DNA from: Schinkia azotoformans LMG 9581
GTDB taxonomy: Bacteria > Bacillota > Bacilli > Bacillales > Bacillaceae_J
NCBI RefSeq assembly: GCF_000307855.1
Contig: NZ_AJLR01000039.1
Coordinates: 1-64,000 of the forward strand
DNA: 64,000 bases
Direction of reading: 5' to 3'
Shown one piece after another: positions 45,153 to 55,503 of this stretch. A program made the position numbers and the translations under genes. Each line of letters starts with the position of its first letter. The stretch's first letter is position 1. The notes beneath the pieces are model-generated. The model searched no databases. It was given only the letters and a program-made list of their open reading frames with translations, and was not told the origin of the DNA.

Positions 45153-46625
45153 TTGAATCAAAATGAAACTCCCCTTTTTACAGGGCTATTAGAACATGCA
45201 AAGAAAAATCCGATTCAATTTCACATCCCTGGACATAAAAAGGGAGTAGGAATTGATCCTGAGTTTAGAGATTTCATTGGTAAAAATGCTTTATCCATTG
45301 ATTTGATTAATATTGGTCCTTTGGATGACTTACATCATCCTCACGGGATTATCATGCAAGCACAAGAATTAGCGGCAGAAGCATTTGGGGCTGATTATAC
45401 ATTTTTCTCTGTACAAGGAACAAGCGGCGCCATTATGACGATGGTTATGTCCGTATGCAAACCCGGAGATAAAATAATCGTGCCCAGAAATGTCCATAAA
45501 TCTATTATGTCTGCGATTATTTTCTCTGGTGCAACACCGATTTTTATCCATCCAGCGATCGATAAAAATCTCGGCATATCCCATGGAATAACAACAGATG
45601 CGGTCCGTAAAGCGTTAGAGGCACATCCCGATGCAAAAGGCTTACTTGTAATAAATCCAACATACTTTGGTATCGCAGCTAATTTAAAAGAAATAGTTGA
45701 TATCGCCCATTCCTACGACATTCCGGTATTAGTGGATGAGGCACATGGTGTCCACATCCATTTCCATGATGACCTTCCAATGTCTGCCATGCAGGCTGGT
45801 GCAGATATGGCTGCCACAAGTGTTCATAAGTTAGGCGGATCGATGACACAAAGTTCAATCTTAAATATAAAAGAAGGATTAGTATCAAGAAAGCATGTAC
45901 AAGCCATTATTAGTATGCTGACAACCACATCTACTTCTTATTTATTATTAGCATCTTTAGACTGTGCCCGCCGCCAATTGGCTACTAAAGGAAAAGAACT
46001 GGCTGAGAAAGTAATAGGTCTTGCTGGATTGGCCCGGAAAAGAATTAACGAAATCCCGAACTTGTATTGTGTTGGTGAAGAAATACTTGGTACAAAAGCA
46101 ACCTATGATTATGACCCTACGAAGTTAATTATATCGGTGAAGGATCTTGGTCTGACAGGATATGAGGTAGAAGTTTGGCTCCGTGAACATTACACGATCG
46201 AGGTTGAGTTATCTGACCTATATAACATCTTATGTATTGTTACACCAGGAGATACAGAAGAAGAGATCAATATTTTAGTCGAAGCACTTCGTGAACTTTC
46301 ATACAGCCGGACTGAAATAACATCATCCACAAAAGCATTGGAAGTTCATGTTCCAAATATCCCATTATTGGCATTATCGCCTCGTGATGCCTTTTATTCC
46401 GAGGTTGAAGTTGTTTCGATTGAAGAATCAGTCGGAAGAATTATCGCTGAGTTTGTTATGGTTTATCCACCGGGAATTCCGATTTTAATACCAGGGGAGA
46501 TTATTTCGCAGGAAAACGTTGATTATATTAAGGAGAACCTTGAGGTTGGTTTACCTGTTCAGGGACCTGAAGACCCTGAATTAAAAACAATTCGTGTAAT
46601 TAAAGAATACCGAGCAATCAAATAA
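45153..46625 (+). CDS. speA: Arginine decarboxylase SpeA
   Basis: PLP-dependent decarboxylase (fold-type I, Orn/Lys/Arg class) that makes agmatine for spermidine synthesis in B. subtilis. The 490-residue protein has QFHIPGHKKGVG near 19, the VDEAHGVHIHFHDDLP block near 195, and the PLP lysine in TSVHKLGGSMTQSS near 228. The C-terminal domain ends PVQGPEDPELKTIRVIKE. The TTG at 45153, six bases after gaggtg, gives the same length as the B. subtilis enzyme as I recall it; the longer open frame is not supported. Confidence 0.95.
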   Translation: MNQNETPLFTGLLEHAKKNPIQFHIPGHKKGVGIDPEFRDFIGKNALSIDLINIGPLDDLHHPHGIIMQAQELAAEAFGADYTFFSVQGTSGAIMTMVMSVCKPGDKIIVPRNVHKSIMSAIIFSGATPIFIHPAIDKNLGISHGITTDAVRKALEAHPDAKGLLVINPTYFGIAANLKEIVDIAHSYDIPVLVDEAHGVHIHFHDDLPMSAMQAGADMAATSVHKLGGSMTQSSILNIKEGLVSRKHVQAIISMLTTTSTSYLLLASLDCARRQLATKGKELAEKVIGLAGLARKRINEIPNLYCVGEEILGTKATYDYDPTKLIISVKDLGLTGYEVEVWLREHYTIEVELSDLYNILCIVTPGDTEEEINILVEALRELSYSRTEITSSTKALEVHVPNIPLLALSPRDAFYSEVEVVSIEESVGRIIAEFVMVYPPGIPILIPGEIISQENVDYIKENLEVGLPVQGPEDPELKTIRVIKEYRAIK

Positions 46626-46637
46626 AATATAAATAAA

Positions 46638-46673
46638 AATAGAGTGTAGCTAAATGTGCCACACTCTTTATTA
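46638..46673. terminator. Shared terminator of speA and SR1
   Basis: The arms agagtgt and acactct flank a 13-base loop, with T-rich tracts on both sides. It ends speA on the plus strand and the SR1 transcript on the minus strand. Confidence 0.85.
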
Positions 46674-46705
46674 TTTCAATTCATAACAATTTAATAATGT
46701 GAAAA

Positions 46706-46825
46706 TTATTTTTCTACTTCTTCATGCTCACAAGAATCACAGCATTTAGCGTAAAGAGTTGTCACTTTTTCATCTTCGAAGTGGTCAATTGTGTTTTCAC
46801 ATTGCTGACAGACGATCGTACCCAT
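46706..46825 (-). CDS. sr1P: GapA-binding peptide SR1P
   Basis: A 39-residue peptide beginning MGTIVCQQCENTIDHFEDEKVTT-type sequence, with CxxC near 6-9 and a CCDSC cluster near 28-32. Length and sequence fit SR1P, which in B. subtilis binds glyceraldehyde-3-phosphate dehydrogenase GapA, stabilises gapA mRNA and promotes GapA binding to RNase J1. The ATG at 46825 has aagggg about 12 bases upstream; another in-frame ATG at 46837 directly abuts it. RNase J1 is encoded at 57505. Confidence 0.92.
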   Translation of the reverse strand: MGTIVCQQCENTIDHFEDEKVTTLYAKCCDSCEHEEVEK

Positions 46826-46873
46826 GATTGATTTCATCCCCTTCGAAACGGTTTAATAAGTTATCATATTTCC

Positions 46874-46902
46874 ATGATAATATGTCATACTATTAGTGTC
46901 AA
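46874..46902 (-). promoter_or_regulatory. SR1 promoter
   Basis: On the minus strand TTGACA (46902-46897) is followed after 17 bases by TATCAT (46879-46874), a near-consensus sigma-A promoter. One CcpN-type site overlaps the spacer and the -10 edge. Confidence 0.85.
46879..46889 (-). promoter_or_regulatory. CcpN-type operator, site II
   Basis: TATGACATATT on the minus strand fits the reported CcpN consensus TRTGHYATAYW at all 11 positions. It overlaps the first base of the -10 box of the SR1 promoter, as expected for CcpN repression under glycolytic growth. Confidence 0.75.
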
Positions 46903-46912
46903 GACCATTTTA

Positions 46913-46923
46913 GGTATAACACA
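46913..46923 (-). promoter_or_regulatory. CcpN-type operator, site I
   Basis: TGTGTTATACC on the minus strand fits TRTGHYATAYW at 10 of 11 positions. It lies 10 bases upstream of the -35 box and 34 bases from site II. A two-site layout is also described for B. subtilis sr1. Confidence 0.65.
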
Positions 46924-47061
46924 TTTAAAAATAACTCCGACATAATTTTACATAATTCAACAAATCTCATTTTCGGAATCCTTTTCCTAGTTGTAAATGG
47001 ACTTTAAAAAATGCTATGATATTAGACGGGTTATAGTATACGGTTTAGAGGGGGATTTTAT

Positions 47062-47496
47062 ATGTCGAGAACAGCATACATAAAACTTGTACCTGCATCA
47101 AATAAGCAAGAAGTAACTATAGATGATCTTAGAGATTATTTAAATTATTATCAGGAAATTACAAGTAAAACTGGTGAGCAACTTGGTTGGAATTATGAAA
47201 ATTCCGCTTTCCCATATGAAATAAAAGAGCGTGAAGATTCTAATCATGAATGGTTTTATTTGAAAGGAACTTCTGATCGATATAATTTTATCCTTTTAGG
47301 GGTAGGTTCCGAAGAAATTAAAGAAGAAGACGGTTCAGCAAGAAAGCAAAATTTCATTCAAGTGGCCCTTCCTGAATCCGCTAATTTCGGCGATAAAAAT
47401 AAAGCAGTTGAATTCATTAAATTTTTAGGCCGCAAATTAAACGGAGAGGTTCATCTATTCAACGGCAGAATTATGTACTTTTACGATAAAAAATAA
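47062..47496 (+). CDS. DUF1885 family protein
   Basis: A 144-residue soluble protein beginning MSRTAYIKLVPASNKQEVTID, with FYLKGTSDRYNFILLGVG near 73-90 and LNGEVHLFNGRIMYFYDKK at the end. It matches the small DUF1885 family of Bacillaceae. The ATG follows agaggggga. Function unknown. Confidence 0.82.
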   Translation: MSRTAYIKLVPASNKQEVTIDDLRDYLNYYQEITSKTGEQLGWNYENSAFPYEIKEREDSNHEWFYLKGTSDRYNFILLGVGSEEIKEEDGSARKQNFIQVALPESANFGDKNKAVEFIKFLGRKLNGEVHLFNGRIMYFYDKK

Positions 47497-47502
47497 AGTG
47501 AG

Positions 47503-47531
47503 AAAGAGGCTGTCTTTTCGACAGCCTCTTT
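47503..47531. terminator. Bidirectional terminator
   Basis: A 12-bp perfect stem (aaagaggctgtc with gacagcctcttt) around ttttc. It lies between the DUF1885 gene and the convergent M23 gene. Confidence 0.92.
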
Positions 47532-47533
47532 GA

Positions 47534-48613
47534 TTATGAAAACACTGTTTTTAGTACTTTTTCAATTTCTTTTTCCGTTAATCCTTTCCAAAACAATTCT
47601 CCCCTATACAATAGATCTAAATGGAGATGTAATTCCGTTCGGTCTCCTTTCACATCACCGCTTGTCCCAGTATTGCCAACATAACCGATTAGGGTATCAG
47701 CACTTACCCCATCACCAACCTGCAAATCCTCAGGAATCCGATCTAAATGAGCAAATCGCGCTTGAAGACCATTTTCATATTGAATCCAAACCTGTCGTCC
47801 TCTTAATCGATCTAAAATATAGGCTGGCGTAAACCCAACTTCCGCCGCAATTCCCAGTTCTTGATTTCGCTCTTCCTTCGAACTGTATCTCTTATACTCG
47901 TGATCAGCCCGTACAACGATTCCATCCGCCATCGCAAATACCTTTGTTTGTTCGTTCATCGGCACACCTGTGGAAAACCCATACCAGTCCATTCCTTCAT
48001 GGACTCCGTTGCGATATGCCCGCTTAGCGCCAGGTAAGTGGGATCGTATTGTATCTACCTGCGCGCCTTTGATTGGACTTTCAAGAATATCCATGATCTC
48101 AATTACATTTTCAACGCTGCCAAGGTACGAGAGCTCGGTAACTTCATTATTTATTTTCGGTTCAATTATTTTTGATGTATTAATAAATGTTTTGTCATTT
48201 TGAGTTTTAACCATCAGCCCTAATTTTTCTTGTAAAAAGGCCACTGATAGCCATGCCTCGTCACCTATGATTTTAAAATCCTCAGTTGCAATAGGTAATA
48301 GTAATCCATTTTTCTGAACTACAGGTATAGTATCAATTAAATAAAACTGGTATTCACCTGAATGCAACATAAGTGTTTTATTAATTTCATCAAAATTTGC
48401 TTTTGCCTTTGTCGTTTTAATCAATGACTCTACTGGTATTAAAACTACCTCACCATCATTTTTAAATGGTATTTCTGTCCACGTCTCGTTTCCCGTCTTT
48501 TCCTTTTCTTCTGGTGTTTCCTGCTTTAATTCATTTGAATGATTCCGAAAATAACTTGATTCACAACCAAAAAAAAACATCATACAAGCTAGACAGAGGA
48601 GCAGTTTTTTCAA
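47534..48613 (-). CDS. M23-family metallopeptidase lipoprotein
   Basis: A 359-residue predicted lipoprotein (MMFFFGC lipobox, Cys near 17). Residues about 45-155 resemble a stalk domain (paired hydrophobic strands, GDEAWLSVAFLQEKLGL), and 200-355 is an M23/LytM domain. The zinc ligands HxxxD (HEGMD near 205) and HxH (HLHLD near 331) are both present, so it is probably an active peptidoglycan endopeptidase. The start is TTG after aggagg. The specific target is unknown. Confidence 0.87.
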   Translation of the reverse strand: MKKLLLCLACMMFFFGCESSYFRNHSNELKQETPEEKEKTGNETWTEIPFKNDGEVVLIPVESLIKTTKAKANFDEINKTLMLHSGEYQFYLIDTIPVVQKNGLLLPIATEDFKIIGDEAWLSVAFLQEKLGLMVKTQNDKTFINTSKIIEPKINNEVTELSYLGSVENVIEIMDILESPIKGAQVDTIRSHLPGAKRAYRNGVHEGMDWYGFSTGVPMNEQTKVFAMADGIVVRADHEYKRYSSKEERNQELGIAAEVGFTPAYILDRLRGRQVWIQYENGLQARFAHLDRIPEDLQVGDGVSADTLIGYVGNTGTSGDVKGDRTELHLHLDLLYRGELFWKGLTEKEIEKVLKTVFS

Positions 48614-48675
48614 ATATGACCACCCTCCTTTTTATGCATTCCATCATTATTCCCAATTTTTATTTATTTAAACAA

Positions 48676-48702
48676 AAAACTGCCTCCCGAAGGAAACAGT
48701 TA
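48676..48702 (-). terminator. Terminator after the deacetylase gene
   Basis: On the minus strand aactgtttccttcggg pairs with the following ggcagtt with internal bulges, then a run of six T. It overlaps the last bases of the gene ending at 48700. Confidence 0.75.
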
Positions 48703-49530
48703 TTCTATAGTTTCTATTAAGTTGGGATCGGCGGCTTGATACCCTTTATTCTCTAAACCTATCACAATGTCTTGTAGGGCCTCATTCGTCCATTCACGAT
48801 CATGCATTAATAAATTGGCTCCTTTATGAAGCAGCTCTGTGTTAACCATGATAGTAGTTAACGCTTCTTTACTCATGTAATTTTTCATAAAATCATAACC
48901 ATAGGACCAATTCATTAGGACCATTTTTTCATCAGCCACTACTTGTCTGCTATAATCCGTATTAACACCATGTGGTGCCCGAAAAAATTTCGGTCTTTCA
49001 CCAATTATTTTTTCAACTAAATCATTTAATTCAACAATTTCTTTGTATTGTTCTTCATTGGATAATGTTTTTAAGTTTTGATGAGTCATAGTGTGATTTC
49101 CGATCAGAAAGCCCATTTCATGAATTGCCTTCAATACAGCCTCTTGTTCAGGCGTTTGCAAAAAGTGACCATTGACAAAAAAGATTGCATTCACATTTAA
49201 ATTCTTCAATGTTTTTGCCATTTCAAGGGCATGCTTATCAGGTGCATCATCTATAGTTAACAAAATGACATGATCCGGTGCATCACCAATTGGTTCAATG
49301 TTAAAATTTTTTGGATTGATTTTATACTGCGGCAAAACTTTCGGGGCATTCGTTATTTCGGTTTGTTCGACAGTTTGTTCAACCTCTGTTACCACTGGGG
49401 TTGATTCCTTCGCAACAGTGGCCACAGCTTCCTTGATTTTTTCCTGCTCCTTCCCCTGTCTCTCTTCTGTTTCTGAACAAGCCGATAATACAATTATTAA
49501 AAATAGAAAAAGTAGTAATCGAAGTTTCAT
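48700..49530 (-). CDS. Polysaccharide deacetylase family lipoprotein
   Basis: A 276-residue NodB-fold protein with a lipobox (LSAC, Cys near 18), a Glu/Thr/Val-rich linker and the deacetylase domain from about 85. MT1 is TIDDAP (family TFDDGP), MT2 is HTMTH with both metal histidines, MT3 is FRAPHG, and later NWSYGYD and LLMHD follow. Metal ligands are conserved although MT1 varies. It is probably a cell-wall or other polysaccharide deacetylase. It lies 86 bases upstream of the M23 lipoprotein gene on the same strand. Confidence 0.87.
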   Translation of the reverse strand: MKLRLLLFLFLIIVLSACSETEERQGKEQEKIKEAVATVAKESTPVVTEVEQTVEQTEITNAPKVLPQYKINPKNFNIEPIGDAPDHVILLTIDDAPDKHALEMAKTLKNLNVNAIFFVNGHFLQTPEQEAVLKAIHEMGFLIGNHTMTHQNLKTLSNEEQYKEIVELNDLVEKIIGERPKFFRAPHGVNTDYSRQVVADEKMVLMNWSYGYDFMKNYMSKEALTTIMVNTELLHKGANLLMHDREWTNEALQDIVIGLENKGYQAADPNLIETIE

Positions 49531-49743
49531 TTTGTTGTCCCCCCATATTATGAAAATACGTTATTACCATTATAGTATATCATCACATGGGTATGAGGAA
49601 ATATTTCAGCACTATATCTAGTATTTTGAATTTTTCATTTGTGTAACAAATAGATGACAATACTTCCACTTTTTAAAATGAATGATAAAATATGACATAG
49701 GTATAGATACATAATTTCTCTTTCAGAAAGAAGTGAGCAACAA

Positions 49744-50133
49744 ATGAAATTAAAACTTGGATCGATCTTTTTTTCCATGTTTTTATTAGCGGCCTGTAGT
49801 ACGGTCGATAGTGATGCACTAGCTAATATTAATTTGGATGGCGAGGGTTATCATCTACTGTTTTTTTCTGATGAAGAAAAAATAAAGCTGGAAAACAACT
49901 ATTATGATGTCTTACTCGACCTTCGCAAGAAATTTCCAAATGAAATGGCCGATGTAATTCTTGTTCAATCAACGAACAAGAATGAGAAGATTAAAAAGTT
50001 CGATGTAAGTGTCTATCCTACCTTAATCGTAATAAAAGACGGAGAAGAAAAGACACGTATTGAAGGCAAGAAAAGTAAGAGAGAAATTATGAATCATCTT
50101 ATGGATGCCATGGAGAAACAAAAAACTAAATAG
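49744..50133 (+). CDS. Small lipoprotein with thioredoxin-like region (Slp-like)
   Basis: A 129-residue lipoprotein (LLAAC lipobox, Cys near 18) whose mature part, YHLLFFSDEEKI through VYPTLIVIKDGEEKTRIEG, looks like a thioredoxin-type beta-alpha fold without a CxxC. The cis-Pro position is kept (YPTLIVI). B. subtilis has a small peptidoglycan-associated lipoprotein gene (slp) in the pdh-speA region, and this may be its counterpart. The start has gaagtgag upstream. Confidence 0.75.
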   Translation: MKLKLGSIFFSMFLLAACSTVDSDALANINLDGEGYHLLFFSDEEKIKLENNYYDVLLDLRKKFPNEMADVILVQSTNKNEKIKKFDVSVYPTLIVIKDGEEKTRIEGKKSKREIMNHLMDAMEKQKTK

Positions 50134-50160
50134 AAAATTACTTTTCTGCGTGCCAAAAAA

Positions 50161-50234
50161 GGGCTGTTTCAAAAGTATCACTCACCACATAATACCTAGT
50201 GGTATTTCGTGCATGATACTTCTGAGACAGCTCC
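50161..50234. repeat. Long imperfect hairpin with nested inner hairpin
   Basis: The outer arms start gggctgtttcaaaagtatca and end tgatacttctgagacagctc, about 20 bp with few mismatches. An inner taatacc/ggtatt stem lies within. On the plus strand it is followed by ccttctttttattt, so it can end the small lipoprotein transcript. It is also the next hairpin after repeat copy E behind pdhD. Confidence 0.75.
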
Positions 50235-50252
50235 TTCTTTTTATTTATTCTA

Positions 50253-50312
50253 TTGTCCAGCTCCAGCATCCAGCGACTCGTAAACTTCGCTTAACGGATG
50301 CTTCCGCTTTTC
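50253..50312 (-). repeat. Stop-codon-linked repeat, copy E (short form)
   Basis: On the minus strand it reads gaaaagcggaagcatcc at the 5' end and ggatgctggagctggacaa at the 3' end, 60 bases. Its first G is the last base of the pdhD stop codon TAG. The inner arms agcatcc and ggatgct pair. Confidence 0.85.
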
Positions 50313-51724
50313 TATTTTACAATATGAATCGGGCTTCCAATGGCGACTTCAGCGGCCTCCATTGTAATTTCCCCCAATGTTGGATGAGCATGAATCGTTA
50401 ACGCAATATCTTCTGCGGTCATTCCAGACTCTATCGCCAGTCCTAACTCAGCAATCATATCTGATGCATTAGGTCCAACAATTTGTGCTCCAATCACTAA
50501 ACCATCCTCTTTACGGGTAACAAGTTTCATAAACCCATCAGATTCATTTAATGCCAACGCACGCCCATTTGCAGCAAACGGGAATTTAGCTGCGGTCACA
50601 TCAATGCCTTCATCCTTTGCTTGTTTTTCAAAATACCCTACTGTCGCACACTCTGGATCTGAGAATACAACGGCAGGAATAGCCTGATAATCAATTTCTG
50701 ATGGATGCCCTGCAATTGCTTCAGCTGCAATTTTCCCTTCATAAGATGCCTTATGCGCCAGTTGAGGGCCTTCGACGATATCGCCAATTGCGTAAATATT
50801 GTTGACAGATGTTCGACATTGCTTATCGATTTTTATTAGTCCGCGGTCTGTCATCTCAATTCCTACACCTTCTAAACCAATCTCCACAGTGTTTGGCTTA
50901 CGTCCGACTGTTACAAGCAGATAATCTCCCTCAACCGTTTTTGCTTCACCATTCACTTCGAAAGTAACCTTCACACCAGTCTCTGATTCTTCCACGCCTT
51001 TTGCTAAGGCCTTCGTATAGATTTCTACAGTACCTTTATTTTTAAGCCGTTTTTTCACAACGGATATCATTTGTTTTTCGAAACCATTTAGAATATCTTC
51101 CATACCTTCGATAATGGTAATCTCACTGCCGAAATTTGCGTAGGCTGTACCAAGTTCAATTCCAATCACGCCGCCACCGATGATGATCAATTTCTTTGGT
51201 ATTTCCGGTAATGATAATGCACCAGTGGAGTCGAGCACACGTTTCGTAAATTTAAAAGCAGGAAGCTCGATCGGTCTTGAACCAGTTGCAATAATTGCAT
51301 TTTTAAATTTATAGGTTTGTGCGGATTTTTCGCTCATCACACGTACGGTGTTGCTATCAACGAAATAAGCCTCACCACTAGCTATTTCGACTTTATTTCC
51401 TTTTAATAATGCCCCGACACCACCGGTAAGCTTATTCACAACACTTGCTTTCCATTCCTGAACCTTTGTAAAATCAACCGTAACATTTTCTGCATGAATA
51501 CCAATGTCTCCAGAATGTTTTGCGGTTTCATAACGATGTCCTGCTGAGATAAGAGCTTTTGAAGGTATACAACCTACATTTAAACAAACTCCACCTAGAT
51601 TTCCTTTTTCAACAATCGTTACCTTTTGTCCGAGTTGTGCTGCTCTTATGGCAGCTACATATCCACCGGGGCCTGCTCCAACGACAATAGTATCAGTTTC
51701 AATCGGAAAATCTCCTACAACCAT
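50312..51724 (-). CDS. pdhD: Dihydrolipoyl dehydrogenase (pyruvate dehydrogenase E3)
   Basis: FAD enzyme that reoxidises dihydrolipoamide of the PDH complex. The 470-residue protein has the FAD motif [15 protein letters not shown] (about 14-28) and the redox disulfide [13 protein letters not shown] (about 43-55). The NAD motif is [12 protein letters not shown] near 181, and the catalytic His-Glu pair is in HAHPTLGE near 448. It follows pdhC by 3 bases. Confidence 0.97.
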   Translation of the reverse strand: MVVGDFPIETDTIVVGAGPGGYVAAIRAAQLGQKVTIVEKGNLGGVCLNVGCIPSKALISAGHRYETAKHSGDIGIHAENVTVDFTKVQEWKASVVNKLTGGVGALLKGNKVEIASGEAYFVDSNTVRVMSEKSAQTYKFKNAIIATGSRPIELPAFKFTKRVLDSTGALSLPEIPKKLIIIGGGVIGIELGTAYANFGSEITIIEGMEDILNGFEKQMISVVKKRLKNKGTVEIYTKALAKGVEESETGVKVTFEVNGEAKTVEGDYLLVTVGRKPNTVEIGLEGVGIEMTDRGLIKIDKQCRTSVNNIYAIGDIVEGPQLAHKASYEGKIAAEAIAGHPSEIDYQAIPAVVFSDPECATVGYFEKQAKDEGIDVTAAKFPFAANGRALALNESDGFMKLVTRKEDGLVIGAQIVGPNASDMIAELGLAIESGMTAEDIALTIHAHPTLGEITMEAAEVAIGSPIHIVK

Positions 51725-51727
51725 TTT

Positions 51728-53017
51728 TTAAGCCTCCATTATTAATAATTGTGGATCATGTAATAATCGTTTAATATGGTTTAACGCATTTTGTGCTGTT
51801 GCTCCATCAATCATTCGGTGGTCAAAGCTTAAGGAAAGGGCGAGTACCGGTGCAACAACTATTTCACCATTACGAACGACCGGTTTCTCGGCAATCCGGC
51901 CAATTCCTAAAATCGCCACTTCCGGATAATTAATTACAGGAGTAAACCACTGACCACCGGCAGATCCAATGTTTGAAATTGTGCATGATCCACCCTTCAT
52001 TTCATCCGGTGCCAGTTTTCCATCACGTGCTTTTGTTGCAAGTTCGTTAATTTCATTTGAAATCGTAAAAATTGATTTTCTATCTGCATCCTTTACAACA
52101 GGTACTAATAAACCTTTGTCTGTATCAGCTGCAATGCCGATATTATAGTAATGTTTGCGAACAATTTCCTGTGCCTCGTCATCAATTGATGAATTTAAGT
52201 CAGGATACTCTCTTAATGCAGATACTAGCGCTTTTACAACATAAGGCAAATAGGTCAGTTTGATGCCTTTTTCCCCGGCCACTGCTTTAAATTTCTTTCT
52301 GTGCGCAACTAGATCTGTAACATCGACTTCGTCCATTAATGTAACATGTGGTGCAGTATGTTTTGAATTAACCATTGCCTTAGCAATTGCTTTCCTAATT
52401 CCACTCATTTTTTCGCGTGTTTCAGGGTAGTAACCACTTGGAGCAGCCAAAGTTGTAACGGTTTCCTGTCCAACCTTTTCGTCCTTCACACTAGTTTCAG
52501 CAGCACCTACAGGTGCACCACCGGACATGAAGCGTTCAATATCCTCTTTTAATACCCGACCATTTTCACCAGATCCCGTTACTTCCGAAATATTTACGCC
52601 TTTTTCACGTGCATATTTCCTCACTGATGGCATCGCAATCACTCGTTTATTTGAAGCGGTGGCCTCTGGAGCTTGCGGTGCAGTTTGCGGACTTTCTTTG
52701 TTCTCTTCAGCTGTCACTACTTTTTCTTCAACAGCAGCAGGTGCTTCAGTTTCAGCTCCCGCTTCTCCGCCTTCATGTCCTTCGGCATCAATAGTTACAA
52801 TCGTGTCCCCTACAACAGCTACCGTTCCTTCCGACACCTTAACTTCCAACACGGTGCCATCTACTGGAGACGGGATTTCAACAACAGCCTTGTCATTTTG
52901 GACTTCACATAGAATATCATCTTCTTTTACCTTATCTCCAGGCTTTACAAACCATTTGACGATTTCGCCTTCATGGATCCCTTCACCAATATCTGGTAGT
53001 TTGAATGAAAACGCCAC
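51728..53017 (-). CDS. pdhC: Dihydrolipoamide acetyltransferase (E2)
   Basis: Core subunit of the PDH complex, 429 residues. It has one lipoyl domain (lipoyl lysine in [11 protein letters not shown] near 43), an Ala/Pro/Glu-rich linker and a peripheral subunit-binding domain ([27 protein letters not shown]-type, about 129-155). The catalytic domain ends with [10 protein letters not shown] (near 399). The start is GTG after aaggaggg. A single lipoyl domain is usual for Bacillus. Confidence 0.97.
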   Translation of the reverse strand: MAFSFKLPDIGEGIHEGEIVKWFVKPGDKVKEDDILCEVQNDKAVVEIPSPVDGTVLEVKVSEGTVAVVGDTIVTIDAEGHEGGEAGAETEAPAAVEEKVVTAEENKESPQTAPQAPEATASNKRVIAMPSVRKYAREKGVNISEVTGSGENGRVLKEDIERFMSGGAPVGAAETSVKDEKVGQETVTTLAAPSGYYPETREKMSGIRKAIAKAMVNSKHTAPHVTLMDEVDVTDLVAHRKKFKAVAGEKGIKLTYLPYVVKALVSALREYPDLNSSIDDEAQEIVRKHYYNIGIAADTDKGLLVPVVKDADRKSIFTISNEINELATKARDGKLAPDEMKGGSCTISNIGSAGGQWFTPVINYPEVAILGIGRIAEKPVVRNGEIVVAPVLALSLSFDHRMIDGATAQNALNHIKRLLHDPQLLIMEA

Positions 53018-53030
53018 AAATTTTCCCTCC

Positions 53031-54008
53031 TTAAAAATTGAGAACGACTTTTACTTTTTCAATAATATCTGTGTAATTTGGCAGCCAGACATCCTCTGCC
53101 ATTGAAAATGGAAATACAGTATCAGGAGCCGTTACACGTAATACTGGTGCCTCTAAATCTAAAATTGCACGTTCAGTGATCTCCGCAACCACATTTGCGG
53201 CTACACCTGCCTGTTTTTGTGCTTCTTGAACAACAATGGCCCGATTCGTTTTCTTTACGGATTCAATGATAGTATCGATATCAATTGGACTAATCGTTCT
53301 TAAATCTATAACTTCAATACTAATGCCCTCTTTGGCCAACTCATCAGCAGCCTTTAAGGAAGAATGTACCATAGCGCCGTACGTAACAATTGTAAGATCT
53401 TTTCCTTCCCTTTTAACAGCAGCTTTTCCAAGTGGAATCGTGTATTCCTCTTCAGGTACCTCCTCACGAAATGAGCGATAAAGCTTCATATGCTCCAAGA
53501 AAATAACAGGATCATTATCACGAATTGCCGATATTAATAATCCTTTTGCATCGTAAGGGGTGGACGGGATCACCACTTTTAAACCAGGCTGTTGCGCTAA
53601 TAAGCCTTCCAGACTATCAGCATGGAGTTCCGGTGTTTTAACCCCCCCACCGAACGGGGAGCGAACTGTAATTGGTGCTTTAAATGTTCCACCAGAACGA
53701 TAACGCATCCTTGCCATCTGTCCACTTAAAGAATCCATCACCTCATATACAAAGCCAAAAAATTGAATTTCCGGCACAGGTCGAAAGCCCTCAAGCGCAA
53801 GACCAATGGCAAGGCCTCCAATCGCGGATTCAGCGAGTGGGGTATCAAAGACACGATCCTCCCCAAATTCTTGCTGCAAGCCCTCTGTCGCCCGGAAGAC
53901 TCCACCATTTACGCCAACATCTTCACCGAAGATAAGAACGTTAGGATCGTTTTTCAATTCAGTTCTCATCGCATTAGTGATTGCTTGAATCATTGTCATT
54001 TGAGCCAT
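53031..54008 (-). CDS. pdhB: Pyruvate dehydrogenase E1 beta subunit
   Basis: The 325-residue transketolase-type beta subunit has the N-terminal block [15 protein letters not shown] (about 27-41), the pyrimidine-domain [16 protein letters not shown] near 117, and the C-terminal [16 protein letters not shown]. It forms the thiamine diphosphate heterotetramer with PdhA. It has aaaggag upstream and lies 3 bases after pdhA. Confidence 0.97.
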   Translation of the reverse strand: MAQMTMIQAITNAMRTELKNDPNVLIFGEDVGVNGGVFRATEGLQQEFGEDRVFDTPLAESAIGGLAIGLALEGFRPVPEIQFFGFVYEVMDSLSGQMARMRYRSGGTFKAPITVRSPFGGGVKTPELHADSLEGLLAQQPGLKVVIPSTPYDAKGLLISAIRDNDPVIFLEHMKLYRSFREEVPEEEYTIPLGKAAVKREGKDLTIVTYGAMVHSSLKAADELAKEGISIEVIDLRTISPIDIDTIIESVKKTNRAIVVQEAQKQAGVAANVVAEITERAILDLEAPVLRVTAPDTVFPFSMAEDVWLPNYTDIIEKVKVVLNF

Positions 54009-54011
54009 TGA

Positions 54012-55118
<1,107 letters not shown>

Positions 55119-55360
55119 TCAATCGTTTTCAAAAGAAACGGTAACTATTACTATTCATACAGAATTATATTACCCACAATTCCTATTCAACTATTCCATT
55201 TGCATTCCACAAAAGCCTATATATTCGTTATGTCTCCCTCCCACAAAATTATGTATTACTATATCCAAAAGCAATAATACTACAGCAAATAATTAAACAA
55301 TTCTAATTTCACTGTTGGAAGCATTGTCTTAACACCCTTATATTTCAACTTTACATCATA

Positions 55361-55390
55361 AGTATAGTGGTAATATGTGATATTCGTCAA
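55361..55390 (-). promoter_or_regulatory. Candidate pdh operon promoter
   Basis: On the minus strand TTGACG (55390-55385) is followed after 18 bases by TATACT (55366-55361). Transcription would start near 55354, leaving a leader of about 250 bases before pdhA. The rest of 55101-55448 is AT-rich. I see no T-box or known riboswitch motif and no open frame that looks coding. Confidence 0.65.
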
Positions 55391-55452
55391 TTTTTCTGTA
55401 TTAATATATTCAACAACTCTGTTCCACATTACATCGATTTGTTTACATAAAA

Positions 55453-55494
55453 AAAGCCTACTCGAAAGTGAACGGCACTTTCCAAGTAGACTTT
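55453..55494 (-). terminator. Terminator after ykyA
   Basis: On the minus strand the arms aaagtctacttggaaagtg and cactttcgagtaggcttt pair with two mismatches around aacgg-type bases, followed by a run of T. It lies 9 bases past the ykyA stop, between ykyA and the pdh promoter. Confidence 0.9.
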
Positions 55495-55503
55495 ATCAAT
55501 GAG

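Larger units (their letters stand above)
46638..46867 (-). ncRNA. sr1: SR1 dual-function small RNA
   Basis: The predicted transcript runs from about 7 bases past the -10 box (near 46867) to the terminator at 46638-46673, about 200-230 nucleotides; B. subtilis SR1 is about 205. It encodes SR1P and lies between speA and the pdh operon, as in B. subtilis, where SR1 also base-pairs with ahrC mRNA. The promoter and both CcpN-type sites support the call. The ahrC-pairing function cannot be tested in this window. Confidence 0.85.

Noticed and set aside
52527-53105. 192-codon plus-strand open frame opposite pdhC
   Set aside because: It is antisense to pdhC and its Ser/Phe-rich composition is what the reverse complement of the Ala/Glu-rich linker would give.
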